Below, in pieces: positions 43,452 to 51,247 of a stretch of 64,000 bases of DNA. The DNA comes from Conexibacter arvalis (GTDB lineage: Bacteria; Actinomycetota; Thermoleophilia; Solirubrobacterales; Solirubrobacteraceae). A model generated the notes under the pieces. It was not told the DNA's origin and did not search any database. It saw only the letters and a program-made list of their open reading frames with translations. The stretch spans positions 434,001 through 498,000 of the forward strand of contig NZ_JACHNU010000001.1 of the NCBI RefSeq assembly GCF_014199525.1, in the 5' to 3' direction. The translations under genes were made by a program, and so were the position numbers. Every line of letters starts with the position of its first letter. Position 1 is the first letter of the stretch.

Positions 43452-44729
43452 CTATGCCTCCAGAATCGCGACGACGCCGATGCCGCCCGCGGCGCAGACC
43501 GAGATCAGTCCGCGTCCGCCGCCGTTCTCGTGGAGCGTCTTGGCGAGGTTGGCGACGATCCGCCCGCCGGTCGCCGCGAACGGGTGACCGGCGGCGAGCG
43601 AGCCGCCGTTGACGTTGAGCTTGGAGCGGTCGATCGAGCCCAGCGGGGCGTCGAGGCCGAGCCGCTGCGTGCAGAAGGCCGGGTCCTCCCACGCCTTCAG
43701 CGTCGACAGCACCTGCGAGGCGAACGCCTCGTGGATCTCGTAGAAGTCGAACTCCTGCAGCCTCAGGCCGTGGCGGGCGAGCAGGCGCGGGACGGCGTAG
43801 GCCGGCGCCATCAGCAGGCCCTCGCGGCCGTTGACGTAGTCGACCGCGGCGGTCTCGGCGTCGACGAAGCGGGCGAGCACCGGCAGGTCGCGCTCCCTCG
43901 CCCACTCCTCGCTCGCGAGCAGGACGGTCGAGGCGCCGTCGGAGAGCGGCGTCGAGTTGCCGGCCGTCATCGTGCCGTCCTTGCCGCCGAAGACGGGGCG
44001 CAGCTTCGCGAGCTTCTCGAGGCTGGTGTCGGGGCGCAGGTTCTGGTCGCGCGAGAGGCCGAGATAGGGCGAGACGAGGTCGTCCTGGAAGCCCCGCTCG
44101 TAGGCGGCGGCCAGTCTCTGGTGCGACTGGTAGGTCAGCTCGTCCTGCGCCTCGCGCGTGATCCCCCACTCGGCGCCGGTGCGGGCCTGGTGGGCGCCCA
44201 TCGAGAGGCCGGTGCGCGGCTCCTCGTTGCGCGGCGGGGCCGGCGCGAAGTGCTGCGGGCGCAGCCGCAGGAACGGCTTCAGCTTGTCCTGCGTCGACTT
44301 GCCGCGGTTGGCGTCGAGCAGGATGTTGCGCAGCTCCTCGCCGACCGCGATCGGGGCGTCGGAGGTCGTGTCGACGCCGCCGGCGATGCCCGCGTCGATC
44401 TGGCCGAGCGCGATCTTGGCGGCGACGAGGTTGATCGCCTGCAGGCCGGTGCCGCACGCCTGCTGGAGGTCGTACGCCGGCGTGTCGGCGGCGAGGCGGC
44501 TGCCGAGCACGCACTCGCGGATCAGGTTGAAGTCGCGGCTGTGCTTCAGCACGGCGCCGCCGACGACCTCGCCGAGGCGCTCGCCCTCCAGGCCGAAGCG
44601 GCTGACGAGCCCGTCGAGCGCCGCGGTGAACATGTCCTGGTTGGACGCCTTCGAGTAGTTGCTGTTCGAGCGCGCGAACGGGATGCGGTTGCCGCCGATC
44701 ACGGCGACGCTCCGGGGACCGGCGGTCAT
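43452..44729 (-). CDS. fadA: Acetyl-CoA C-acyltransferase, thiolase (FadA2-like)
   Basis: 425 residues. Nucleophile C92 in DLQQACGTGLQAINL, HEAF near 340, LNVNGGSLAAGHPFAATGGR and a second active-site Cys in SVCAAGGIGV: all thiolase catalytic elements are intact. Condenses or cleaves acyl-CoA chains. First enzyme of the operon; its ATG overlaps the TetR stop by four bases. Confidence 0.93.
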   Translation of the reverse strand: MTAGPRSVAVIGGNRIPFARSNSNYSKASNQDMFTAALDGLVSRFGLEGERLGEVVGGAVLKHSRDFNLIRECVLGSRLAADTPAYDLQQACGTGLQAINLVAAKIALGQIDAGIAGGVDTTSDAPIAVGEELRNILLDANRGKSTQDKLKPFLRLRPQHFAPAPPRNEEPRTGLSMGAHQARTGAEWGITREAQDELTYQSHQRLAAAYERGFQDDLVSPYLGLSRDQNLRPDTSLEKLAKLRPVFGGKDGTMTAGNSTPLSDGASTVLLASEEWARERDLPVLARFVDAETAAVDYVNGREGLLMAPAYAVPRLLARHGLRLQEFDFYEIHEAFASQVLSTLKAWEDPAFCTQRLGLDAPLGSIDRSKLNVNGGSLAAGHPFAATGGRIVANLAKTLHENGGGRGLISVCAAGGIGVVAILEA

Positions 44730-45412
44730 GGTGCTCCTTGGTCTCTGTCAGGGGTCGAGGGGGAAGCCGTCCGGTCCCGCAGCGCGGCGCGCGCCTGCAG
44801 GCCGGGTTCGACGGTCGCGACGAGCAGGTCGGCGGCCTCGGCGGCCGGCAGCGCCCCGGTCCGCAGCCACCAGCGCGCGAGCGCCTCGGAGGCGCCGAGC
44901 AGCGCGTTGGAGAGCGCCTCGACCTCCGTGGCGGCGCGCTCGCGGCTGTGCTCGGGGATCAGCTCCAGCTGGGTCTGCGCGACGAGCGCGAGCAGCCGGT
45001 CGCGGTACTCGGCGACGGCACGGGCCAGCTCGCCGCCGGCCGGCAACGTCTCGTCGAAGAGGACGCGCCAGGCGTCGCGGTCGCCGTCGACGAAGGCGAA
45101 GAAGGCCTTGAGCCCGTCGCGCAGCGCCTCCGACGGGCCGGTCGCGGCGGCGACCGCGGCGCCGACGGCGGCGAGCATCGCGTCGCCGGCCCGCTCCATG
45201 CAGGCGCTGTACAGCCGCTCCTTGTTGCCGAAGTAGGCGTACAGCAGCGGCTTCGTGACGCCGGCGGCCGCGGCGACCTCGTCCATCGTGACCGCGCCGA
45301 AGCCGTGCTCGGCGAAGCGCGCGTGGGCGATGTCGAGGATCTGCAGCTCGCGCTCCTTGCGGGGGAGCCGGGTGCGCGACGCCGGGACGGTCGACTGGAC
45401 CATGGCGTTCAT
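44726..45412 (-). CDS. TetR family regulator of the fad operon
   Basis: 228 residues. HTH MDEVAAAAGVTKPLLYAYFG near residue 45 and a helical ligand domain, likely binding an acyl-CoA. Leading gene of the operon and overlapping fadA, it sits directly behind the palindrome at 45421-45436. Start ATG 45412 is chosen; ATG 45403 (three codons on) and GTG 45421, inside the palindrome, are possible. Confidence 0.9.
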   Translation of the reverse strand: MNAMVQSTVPASRTRLPRKERELQILDIAHARFAEHGFGAVTMDEVAAAAGVTKPLLYAYFGNKERLYSACMERAGDAMLAAVGAAVAAATGPSEALRDGLKAFFAFVDGDRDAWRVLFDETLPAGGELARAVAEYRDRLLALVAQTQLELIPEHSRERAATEVEALSNALLGASEALARWWLRTGALPAAEAADLLVATVEPGLQARAALRDRTASPSTPDRDQGAP

Positions 45413-45420
45413 ATTACCCA

Positions 45421-45436
45421 CGTATAAATTTATACG
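45421..45436. promoter_or_regulatory. Perfect 16-base palindromic operator
   Basis: CGTATAAATTTATACG, AT-rich in a 74% GC background, begins 8 bases before the TetR ATG. It fits a TetR dimer site and overlaps the probable promoter, so the operon is expected to be autorepressed. Confidence 0.8.
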
Positions 45437-45454
45437 CCAGTAGGTAGCGCGTCA

Positions 45455-45476
45455 GGAGGTCTGGCGGCAGACCTCC
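45455..45476. terminator. Hairpin ending the two-component operon
   Basis: GGAGGTCTG and CAGACCTCC around a GCGG loop, 40 bases downstream of the response-regulator stop (minus strand). Confidence 0.65.
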
Positions 45477-45516
45477 CGCCGGCTGGCTCGCACGGGGCTC
45501 GACCGCTCGCGCGGCC

Positions 45517-46167
45517 CTACTCGCTGAGCGCGTAGCCCATGCCGCGGACCGTGCGGATGCGGTCCCTGCCGAGCTTGCGGCGCAGATATCCCACGTAGAC
45601 GTCGACGACGTTGGAGCCGGGGTCGTAGAAGTAGCCCCAGACGTGCGACAGCAGCTGCTCGCGGCTCATCACCTGGCCGGGGTGGCGCAGGAAGACCTCG
45701 AGCATCGTGAACTCGCGCGCCGACAGCTCGACGGTTCTGCCGCCGACCGCCGCCATCCGCGTGCGCAGGTCGAGCGACAGGTCGCCGCATCTGAGCAGCA
45801 GGTCGGCGCCGCTCGGCTCCTCGCGCAGCCGCACGCGGATGCGGGCGAGCAGCTCGTCGAAGCGGAACGGCTTGGTCATGTAGTCGTCGGCGCCGAGCTC
45901 GAGGCCCTCGACCGTCTCGTCGCGCGCCGACAGGATCACGACCGGCAGCCGGCTCCCCCGCGCGCGCAGCTCGCGCAGCACGTCCATGCCGTCCTTGCCG
46001 GGCAGGCCGAGGTCGAGCACGAGCAGGTCGAACTCCGACTCGTGCGCGAGCGCGGAGGCGGCGTCGCCGTCGCCGACGACGGTCGTCGCGAAGCCGTTCG
46101 CCTTCAGCCCCTTCTCGAGGAAGGCGGCGAGCCGCTCCTCGTCCTCGGCGATCAGGATGCGGGTCAT
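45517..46167 (-). CDS. OmpR-family response regulator
   Basis: 216 residues. Receiver domain with acidic pair in IAEDEERL, phosphoacceptor D52 in LLVLDLGLPGKDG, and K in MTKPF; winged-helix domain with ELSAREFTMLEVFLRHPGQV and closing TVRGMGYAL. ATGA overlap with the kinase gene. Likely binds the 11-base-spaced CTCACG repeats at 48126-48219. Confidence 0.93.
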   Translation of the reverse strand: MTRILIAEDEERLAAFLEKGLKANGFATTVVGDGDAASALAHESEFDLLVLDLGLPGKDGMDVLRELRARGSRLPVVILSARDETVEGLELGADDYMTKPFRFDELLARIRVRLREEPSGADLLLRCGDLSLDLRTRMAAVGGRTVELSAREFTMLEVFLRHPGQVMSREQLLSHVWGYFYDPGSNVVDVYVGYLRRKLGRDRIRTVRGMGYALSE

Positions 46168-47588
46168 CGCTGCGGATCCTCCTCCCTGACGGGAACGACG
46201 ACGGTGAAGGCGGCGCCCTGGCCGGGGCGCGAGGCGAGCTCGACGCGGCCGCCGTGGGCCTCGGCGATCGCGCGCACGATCGCGAGGCCGAGGCCGGCGC
46301 CGTCGGAGCGGCGGCGCGCGCGGCCGGCGCGCGCGAAGCGCTCGAAGATCCGCTCCTGCTCGGCAAGCGGGACGCCCGGCCCGCCGTCGCGCACCCAGAT
46401 CCGCGCCTCGCCGGCCGCGAAGGCGCTGCCGAGCGCGATCCCGTCGCCGGGGCCGGTGTGCTCGACCGCGTTGCGGGCGAGGTTCATGACCGCCTGCGTC
46501 AGCCGCTGGCGGTCGGCGCGCAGCCGGCCGACCGCGACGGCGTCGACGCTCCAGGCGCGGTCGGCGGCGAGCGCCTGCGCCTTCGCCGCCAGCTCCTCGG
46601 TCAGCGCGTCGAGGTCGACGTCGGCCGGGTGCAGGAAGTCGGAGCGCTCGGCGCGGGCCAGCGTCAGCAGGTCGTCGACGAAGCGGGCCATGCGGTCGAG
46701 CTCGTCGGTCACCAGCGCGATCGTCTCGCGCCGCTCCTCGGGGTCGTCGCCGAGCAGCTCGAGGTGGCCGCGGATGATCGTGATCGGCGTGCGCAGCTCG
46801 TGGCCGGCGTCCGAGACCAGCTGGCGCTGGACCTCGAAGGCCCGCTCGAGCCGGTCGAGCATCGCGTTGAAGGCCCGTCCCAGCTCCGCGATCTCGTCGC
46901 TGCCGTGCACGTCGATCCGGCGCGTGAGGTCCTCGTCGCCGATCGAGCGGGCGGTGTCGCCGAGCGCGCGCAGCGGCGCCAGCACCCGGCCGGCGACCAG
47001 CCACGCGAGGCCGGAGGCGAGCAGCAGCACCGCGAGCGAGACGCCGGCGGCGATCCTGACCGCCTCGTCGACCTCCTCGCGCTGAGGCCGCAGCGCCTCG
47101 GTCACCACGAAGGCGCCGCGCGTCCTGCCCTCGACCCGCACCGGCGCGGCGAGGTAGCGGACCGGCCCGCCGGCGGTCTCGATCGTGCCGCGCGAGGCCG
47201 CGCCCGCGGGGATCAGCGCGCGCAGCGCCCTGACGACGTCGGGGTCGGGCTCGCCGGTCGCGCTGGAGCGGTACGGGCGGCCGTCGAGGACGGTGTAGAG
47301 GTCCTCGTCCTGGCCGGGGACGTTGCGCGCGAGATAGACGTCGAAGATCGCTCTGACGTCGCCGGCGAATGGTCGGCCGTCGCGCGGGTCGCGGCCGTCG
47401 ATCACGAGGCGGCGGAACTCCTCGACCTCCTGGCTGAGGTTGCGGTCGGTGCGGGCGTCGGCGCGCGCGAGCAGGATCTGCCGCAGCGCGACGGTCGAGA
47501 CGACCGTCGAGAAGGTCAGCAGCACGACGAAGGCGGCGAGGATGCGGGCGCGCGCGCCGAACAGCACGCGGGGGCGGGAGCGGCTCAA
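46164..47588 (-). CDS. Sensor histidine kinase
   Basis: 474 residues from a TTG overlapping the upstream stop (TTGA). Membrane helix at 13-36, sensor region of about 140 residues, second helix at 180-200, HAMP, H263 in SDAGHELRTPITII, N-box NLARNAVEHT, G boxes DGGPGVP and GAGLGLAIVRAI. Co-transcribed with the acidic membrane protein, which may present the stimulus (a cation or a basic peptide) to it. Confidence 0.92.
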   Translation of the reverse strand: MSRSRPRVLFGARARILAAFVVLLTFSTVVSTVALRQILLARADARTDRNLSQEVEEFRRLVIDGRDPRDGRPFAGDVRAIFDVYLARNVPGQDEDLYTVLDGRPYRSSATGEPDPDVVRALRALIPAGAASRGTIETAGGPVRYLAAPVRVEGRTRGAFVVTEALRPQREEVDEAVRIAAGVSLAVLLLASGLAWLVAGRVLAPLRALGDTARSIGDEDLTRRIDVHGSDEIAELGRAFNAMLDRLERAFEVQRQLVSDAGHELRTPITIIRGHLELLGDDPEERRETIALVTDELDRMARFVDDLLTLARAERSDFLHPADVDLDALTEELAAKAQALAADRAWSVDAVAVGRLRADRQRLTQAVMNLARNAVEHTGPGDGIALGSAFAAGEARIWVRDGGPGVPLAEQERIFERFARAGRARRRSDGAGLGLAIVRAIAEAHGGRVELASRPGQGAAFTVVVPVREEDPQR

Positions 47589-48103
47589 TCGTCGTCCCCG
47601 TCGTCGTCGTCCCGGTCGTCATCGTCGTCTCCGCCGTGGCCGCGATCGTCGTCATCGTCGTCGTCGAGCGCCGGCGGCGACGGCGCCGGCGGGGGCTGGA
47701 AGGAGCCGCCGCTCGAACCGGAGCCGGACGAGCCGGAGCCGCCGCTCGACCCGGAGCCCGACGATCCGGACGAGCCGCTCGAACCGGCGCCGCCCGTCGC
47801 CGGCGGCGGCGCGGCCTGCTCGCGCTCGCGCGCCGCCGCCTCGCGCTCGCGCCGGCGGCGCTCCTCGGCCGCGGCGCGCCGCCGCTCCCGCTGCTCGGCC
47901 CGCATCGCCTCCCGCCGTCTCTCGGAGGCCTGCCGCTGCTCGCGCGCGAGCTCGGCCGGCGTGCGGCCGGCGGTCGGGTCGACGTCGATCGCGGGCACGG
48001 CCTCGGGACCGTCGGGTGCGAGCAGCGCGGTCGCCGCGACGGCGGCGAGCGCGACGGCCGCGAGGCCGAGCGCGACGACGGCTGCGAGGCGGGCGCGGGT
48101 CAT
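47585..48103 (-). CDS. Membrane-anchored protein with Asp-rich acidic tail
   Basis: 172 residues; no known family. An N-terminal membrane anchor (AAVVALGLAAVALAAVAATA), an extracytoplasmic Arg/Glu/Ala coiled coil of about 50 residues (EQRQASERRREAMRAEQRER), a Gly/Ser linker, and a C-terminus in which about 18 of the last 26 residues are Asp. Such a tail would bind Ca or Mg ions or a strongly basic partner. First gene of the operon with the sensor kinase and regulator. ATG 48103 preferred to GTG 48112. Confidence 0.75.
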   Translation of the reverse strand: MTRARLAAVVALGLAAVALAAVAATALLAPDGPEAVPAIDVDPTAGRTPAELAREQRQASERRREAMRAEQRERRRAAAEERRRREREAAAREREQAAPPPATGGAGSSGSSGSSGSGSSGGSGSSGSGSSGGSFQPPPAPSPPALDDDDDDDRGHGGDDDDDRDDDDGDDD

Positions 48104-48125
48104 GGCCGGCACGCTCGCGCGCGGG

Positions 48126-48219
48126 CGTGAGATGACGATGGACTCGACATGAGAGCGACCTCATGATTCCCGCTGCGAACGTGAGAGCGCTCTCGCGATC
48201 GGCTCACGACCATCTCACG
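48126..48219. promoter_or_regulatory. Clustered response-regulator half-sites in a divergent promoter
   Basis: On the plus strand CTCGCG (48192), CTCACG (48203) and CTCACG (48214) recur at exactly 11 bases. On the minus strand CTCACG (48131-48126), CTCATG (48153-48148) and CTCACG (48185-48180) appear, the first two 22 bases apart. Also present are CATGAG-N6-CTCATG (48148-48165) and the palindrome GAGAGCGCTCTC (48183-48194). Confidence 0.55.
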
Positions 48220-48275
48220 GCCCGCGAGGAGGCTGCCTCTCGTCCACTCCACCAACCGGAACGGAGGTGCCCTCG

Positions 48276-48428
48276 ATGGCCTTCTTCTCCGCGGTCAAGC
48301 CGGCGCTCGCGTCGTCTTCCCGCAACACGAACACGAACACGAACACCGGTCGCCGCCGGCGCAAGAAGGCGCGCCGGCGCCGCCGCCGTCGCCGCAACAC
48401 GAACACGGGTCGCAACACCAACACGTGA
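48276..48428 (+). CDS. 50-residue Asn-Thr repeat / poly-Arg peptide
   Basis: ATG 48276 with GGAGG at 48263-48267, one of the best ribosome sites in the window. The leader-like MAFFSAVKPALASSS is followed by RNTNTNTNTG, then a cluster of about fourteen Arg/Lys residues, then RNTNTGRNTNT to the stop. The hexamer AACACG is repeated at DNA level. No family recognised. Followed by a hairpin, then an ABC exporter and a kinase. It might be a secreted or modified peptide, or a nucleic-acid-binding basic protein. Confidence 0.65.
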   Translation: MAFFSAVKPALASSSRNTNTNTNTGRRRRKKARRRRRRRRNTNTGRNTNT

Positions 48429-48436
48429 CCCGACCC

Positions 48437-48462
48437 GCCGGCGCCGCGACCGCGGCGCCGGC
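48437..48462. terminator. Hairpin between peptide gene and ABC exporter
   Basis: GCCGGCGCCGCG and its exact complement around AC, 8 bases after the peptide stop and 11 before the exporter ATG. It could act as a partial terminator giving more peptide than exporter mRNA. Confidence 0.6.
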
Positions 48463-48473
48463 AGGCCCCGACC

Positions 48474-50345
48474 ATGAACCGCCTCCGCGAACGCCTCCGC
48501 CGCCTGCTCGTGCCCGTCGCCGACGGGCAGGACGTCGTCCCCGCCGCGCCGCCCGTGCCGGTGCGGGAGATCTTCCGCCGCTTCTGGCCCGATGCCCGCC
48601 CCTACCGCCCCGCGATCGCGGCCGGGGCGGTCTTCCTCGTGCTCGTGCCGGCGATCGAGGCGGTCGAGATCTGGCTCTTCAAGCTCGTCGTCGACGACGT
48701 GCTGGTCCCACGCGACGTCGGCGCGCTGCTGCCGCTCGCCGCGGCCTACGTCGGCCTCACGCTGCTGAGCGGGCTGATCCGCTTCGGCGACGACTACCTC
48801 GCGACGTGGGTCGGCGAGCGCTTCCTGCTGAACCTGCGCGCGCGGCTGTTCGCGCACGTGCAGGGACTGTCGCTCGACGTGCTCGACCGCCGCCGCCTCG
48901 GCGACCTCCTGTCGCGCCTCACCTCCGACGTGCAGGCGATCGAGCGGTTCGTGCTGACCGGCGTCGGCGACGGGATCTCGGCGCTGGCGCGGATCGTCTT
49001 CTTCAGCGGCGCGCTGCTGCTGCTCTCGTGGAGACTGGCGCTCGTCTCGATCGTCGTCGTGCCGCTGTTCTGGCTGACCGCCCGCCGCTTCTCGCGGCTG
49101 ATCAAGCACGCCTCGCGTGAGAAGCGGCGCCGCTCCGGCTCGCTGACCGCGGTCGCCGAGGAGTCGCTCGCGAACGCCGCGCTGGTGCAGAGCATGGGCC
49201 GCGAGCGGCACGAGCTGGCGCGCTTCCGGCGCGAGAACGCGGCGATCATGGAGGCCGAGCTGGCCTCGACGCGGATCCGCGCGCTGTTCTCGCCGCTCGT
49301 CGACCTGATCGAGCTGCTCGGCGCGATGATCGTCGTCGGCCTCGGCGTCTGGGCGCTCAGCTCCGGCGAGCTGACGATCGGCGGCCTGCTCGTCTTCCTC
49401 GCCTACCTGTCGCAGATGTACGGCCCGGTGCGCGAGCTGAGCGGCCTCGTCAACAGCCTCTACGCCGCCTCGGCCGGCGCCGAGCGCGTGATCGAGCTGC
49501 TCGACGAGCGGCCGGCGGTGGTCGAGCGACCCGACGCGCGGCCGCTGCCCGCGGCGGGCGCGACGGTGCGCGGGCGCGTCGAGCTGCGCGACGTCGTCTA
49601 CCGCTACCCGGGCGCGTCGAGAGCGGCGCTGGACGGCTGCTCGCTGGCGGTCGAGCCCGGGGAGTGCGTCGCGCTCGTCGGCCCCTCCGGCGCCGGGAAG
49701 ACGACCGCGACCCGCCTGCTGCTGCGCTTCGCCGACCCCGACGCGGGCAGCGTGCTGATCGACGGCGAGGACCTGCGCGAGCTGCGGCTGCGCGACCTGC
49801 GGGCGCAGGTCGGGCTGCTGGCGCAGGAGACGCTGCTGTTCGAGGGGACCGTGCGCGACAACGTCGCCTACGGGCGGCCGGAGGCGAGCGCCGCGGAGGT
49901 CGAGCGCGTCGCGGCGGCGGTCGGGATCGCCGACCTGCTCGACGCGCGCGTCGGCCAGCGCGGGCGGGCGCTGTCGGGCGGACAGCGCCAGCGGGTCGCG
50001 ATCGCCCGCGCGATCGTCCGCGACAGCGCCGTCGTCGTGCTCGACGAGCCGACGACCGGGCTCGACGCCGAGGCGCGCGAGGCGGTGCTCGGCGCGCTCG
50101 ACGCGCTGCTGCCGGGGCGCACGACGATCGTCGTCTCGCACGACCCGGCGGTCGTCGCGCGCGCCGACCGGGTCGTCGAGCTGCGGGCGCCGGGGGACGA
50201 CGATCGCGACGCTCGCGGGGCCGACGACGACGGCGCCGCGCCGGCCGCCGCCGCTCCCGACGCCGCCCGTCCCGCCGCCGGCCCGCCCGACCCGGGCGCG
50301 TCGCCCACCGCCGCCCGCCCGACCGCCGCGGAGCCGGTCGCGTGA
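48474..50345 (+). CDS. ABC exporter, fused permease and ATPase (ABCB type)
   Basis: 623 residues. Six membrane helices (for example AIAAGAVFLVLVPAIEAVEIW, MIVVGLGVWALSSG), coupling regions RLTSDVQAIERFV and EESLANAALVQSMGRE, then ATPase with Walker A GPSGAGKTT, signature [15 protein letters not shown], Walker B VVVLDEPTTGLD and switch His VVSHDP. No N-terminal C39 peptidase. The Pro/Ala tail of about 45 residues is low complexity. GTGA overlap with the kinase gene. May export the upstream peptide or another substrate. Confidence 0.92.
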   Translation: MNRLRERLRRLLVPVADGQDVVPAAPPVPVREIFRRFWPDARPYRPAIAAGAVFLVLVPAIEAVEIWLFKLVVDDVLVPRDVGALLPLAAAYVGLTLLSGLIRFGDDYLATWVGERFLLNLRARLFAHVQGLSLDVLDRRRLGDLLSRLTSDVQAIERFVLTGVGDGISALARIVFFSGALLLLSWRLALVSIVVVPLFWLTARRFSRLIKHASREKRRRSGSLTAVAEESLANAALVQSMGRERHELARFRRENAAIMEAELASTRIRALFSPLVDLIELLGAMIVVGLGVWALSSGELTIGGLLVFLAYLSQMYGPVRELSGLVNSLYAASAGAERVIELLDERPAVVERPDARPLPAAGATVRGRVELRDVVYRYPGASRAALDGCSLAVEPGECVALVGPSGAGKTTATRLLLRFADPDAGSVLIDGEDLRELRLRDLRAQVGLLAQETLLFEGTVRDNVAYGRPEASAAEVERVAAAVGIADLLDARVGQRGRALSGGQRQRVAIARAIVRDSAVVVLDEPTTGLDAEAREAVLGALDALLPGRTTIVVSHDPAVVARADRVVELRAPGDDDRDARGADDDGAAPAAAAPDAARPAAGPPDPGASPTAARPTAAEPVA

Positions 50346-51121
50346 AGCCGCTGTCGCCAGGTCGCGAGCTGGTTCCCGGCGTGCGCGTGAGCGCGCACCT
50401 CCACCGCTCGCGCCATCTCGACGTCTACGCCGCCGCGTGCGAGCGGCGCGGCTGTCCGGTCGTCGTCAAGACGGTCCGGCCCGACCGCCTCTCGCGGGCG
50501 GATGTGGCGCGCGACCTGCTGCGGGAGGGGCGGCTGCTGCGGCGCCTGACCCATCCGCACATCGCGCGCGGATACGACGTCCACCGCGAGCCGCGGCCGG
50601 CGATCGTGCTGGAGACGATCGGCGGCGAGACGCTCGCCCACCTGCTCGACCGCCGCGACCTCCCAGCGCGCGAGGTCGCCGAGCTGGGCCGCCAGCTCGC
50701 CTCGGCGCTCGGCTATCTCCACGCCGAGGGCTACGTCCACCTCGACCTGAAGCCCTCCAACGTCGTCGCCGACGCCGGCCGCGCGAAGCTGCTCGACCTC
50801 TCGATCGCGCAGCGGCCGGGGCCGATCAGAGCCGGCCGCGGCACGTGGTGCAACATGGCCCCCGAGCAGGCGGCCGGCGGGAGGGTGACCGCCGCCGCCG
50901 ACGTGTGGGGGCTCGGCACCGTCCTGTGGGAGGCGGCGACCGGCGTCAACCCCTTCGACGAGATCGACCAGCTGAGAGAGCGCGCCGAGTCGGTGCGGTC
51001 GCTGCGACCGCGGCTGCCGCGGCCGCTGGCGGAGGCGATCGACGGCTGCCTCGAGCCGCGGCCGGCCGACCGCCCCGCGCTCGCCGAGCTGCGCGAGGGG
51101 TTGGCCGCCTGCGCCGGCTGA
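50342..51121 (+). CDS. Ser/Thr protein kinase, single catalytic domain
   Basis: 259 residues, GTG start. No membrane segment, so soluble, unlike typical PknB. ATP-binding K43 in VVVKTVRP, catalytic loop H133-L-D135-LKPSN (HLD instead of HRD), metal Asp in D152-L-S (instead of DFG), MAPEQ as APE motif, and DVWGLGTVLWEA. All catalytic residues are present although both RD and DFG motifs vary. The tight link with an exporter suggests it phosphorylates the transporter or its cargo. Confidence 0.9.
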   Translation: MKPLSPGRELVPGVRVSAHLHRSRHLDVYAAACERRGCPVVVKTVRPDRLSRADVARDLLREGRLLRRLTHPHIARGYDVHREPRPAIVLETIGGETLAHLLDRRDLPAREVAELGRQLASALGYLHAEGYVHLDLKPSNVVADAGRAKLLDLSIAQRPGPIRAGRGTWCNMAPEQAAGGRVTAAADVWGLGTVLWEAATGVNPFDEIDQLRERAESVRSLRPRLPRPLAEAIDGCLEPRPADRPALAELREGLAACAG

Positions 51122-51140
51122 GCGCACGCCGCGCGCCGGC

Positions 51141-51225
51141 GGTGCGCCGGCGCAGGCGATCGAGCGCGGGCGGCGGTGCGCCGGCGCAGGCGGTGCGCCG
51201 GCGCGGACGGTGCGCCGGCGCGGAC
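51141..51225. repeat. 17-base GC tandem repeats between convergent genes
   Basis: GGTGCGCCGGCGCAGGC occurs at 51141-51157 and 51175-51191, and GGTGCGCCGGCGCGGAC at 51192-51208 and 51209-51225; the last three are head to tail. Each holds the self-complementary GCGCCGGCGC and can form a small hairpin, so the array may act as a terminator. Confidence 0.75.
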
Positions 51226-51247
51226 GGTGCCGCACCGACGCGAGCGC

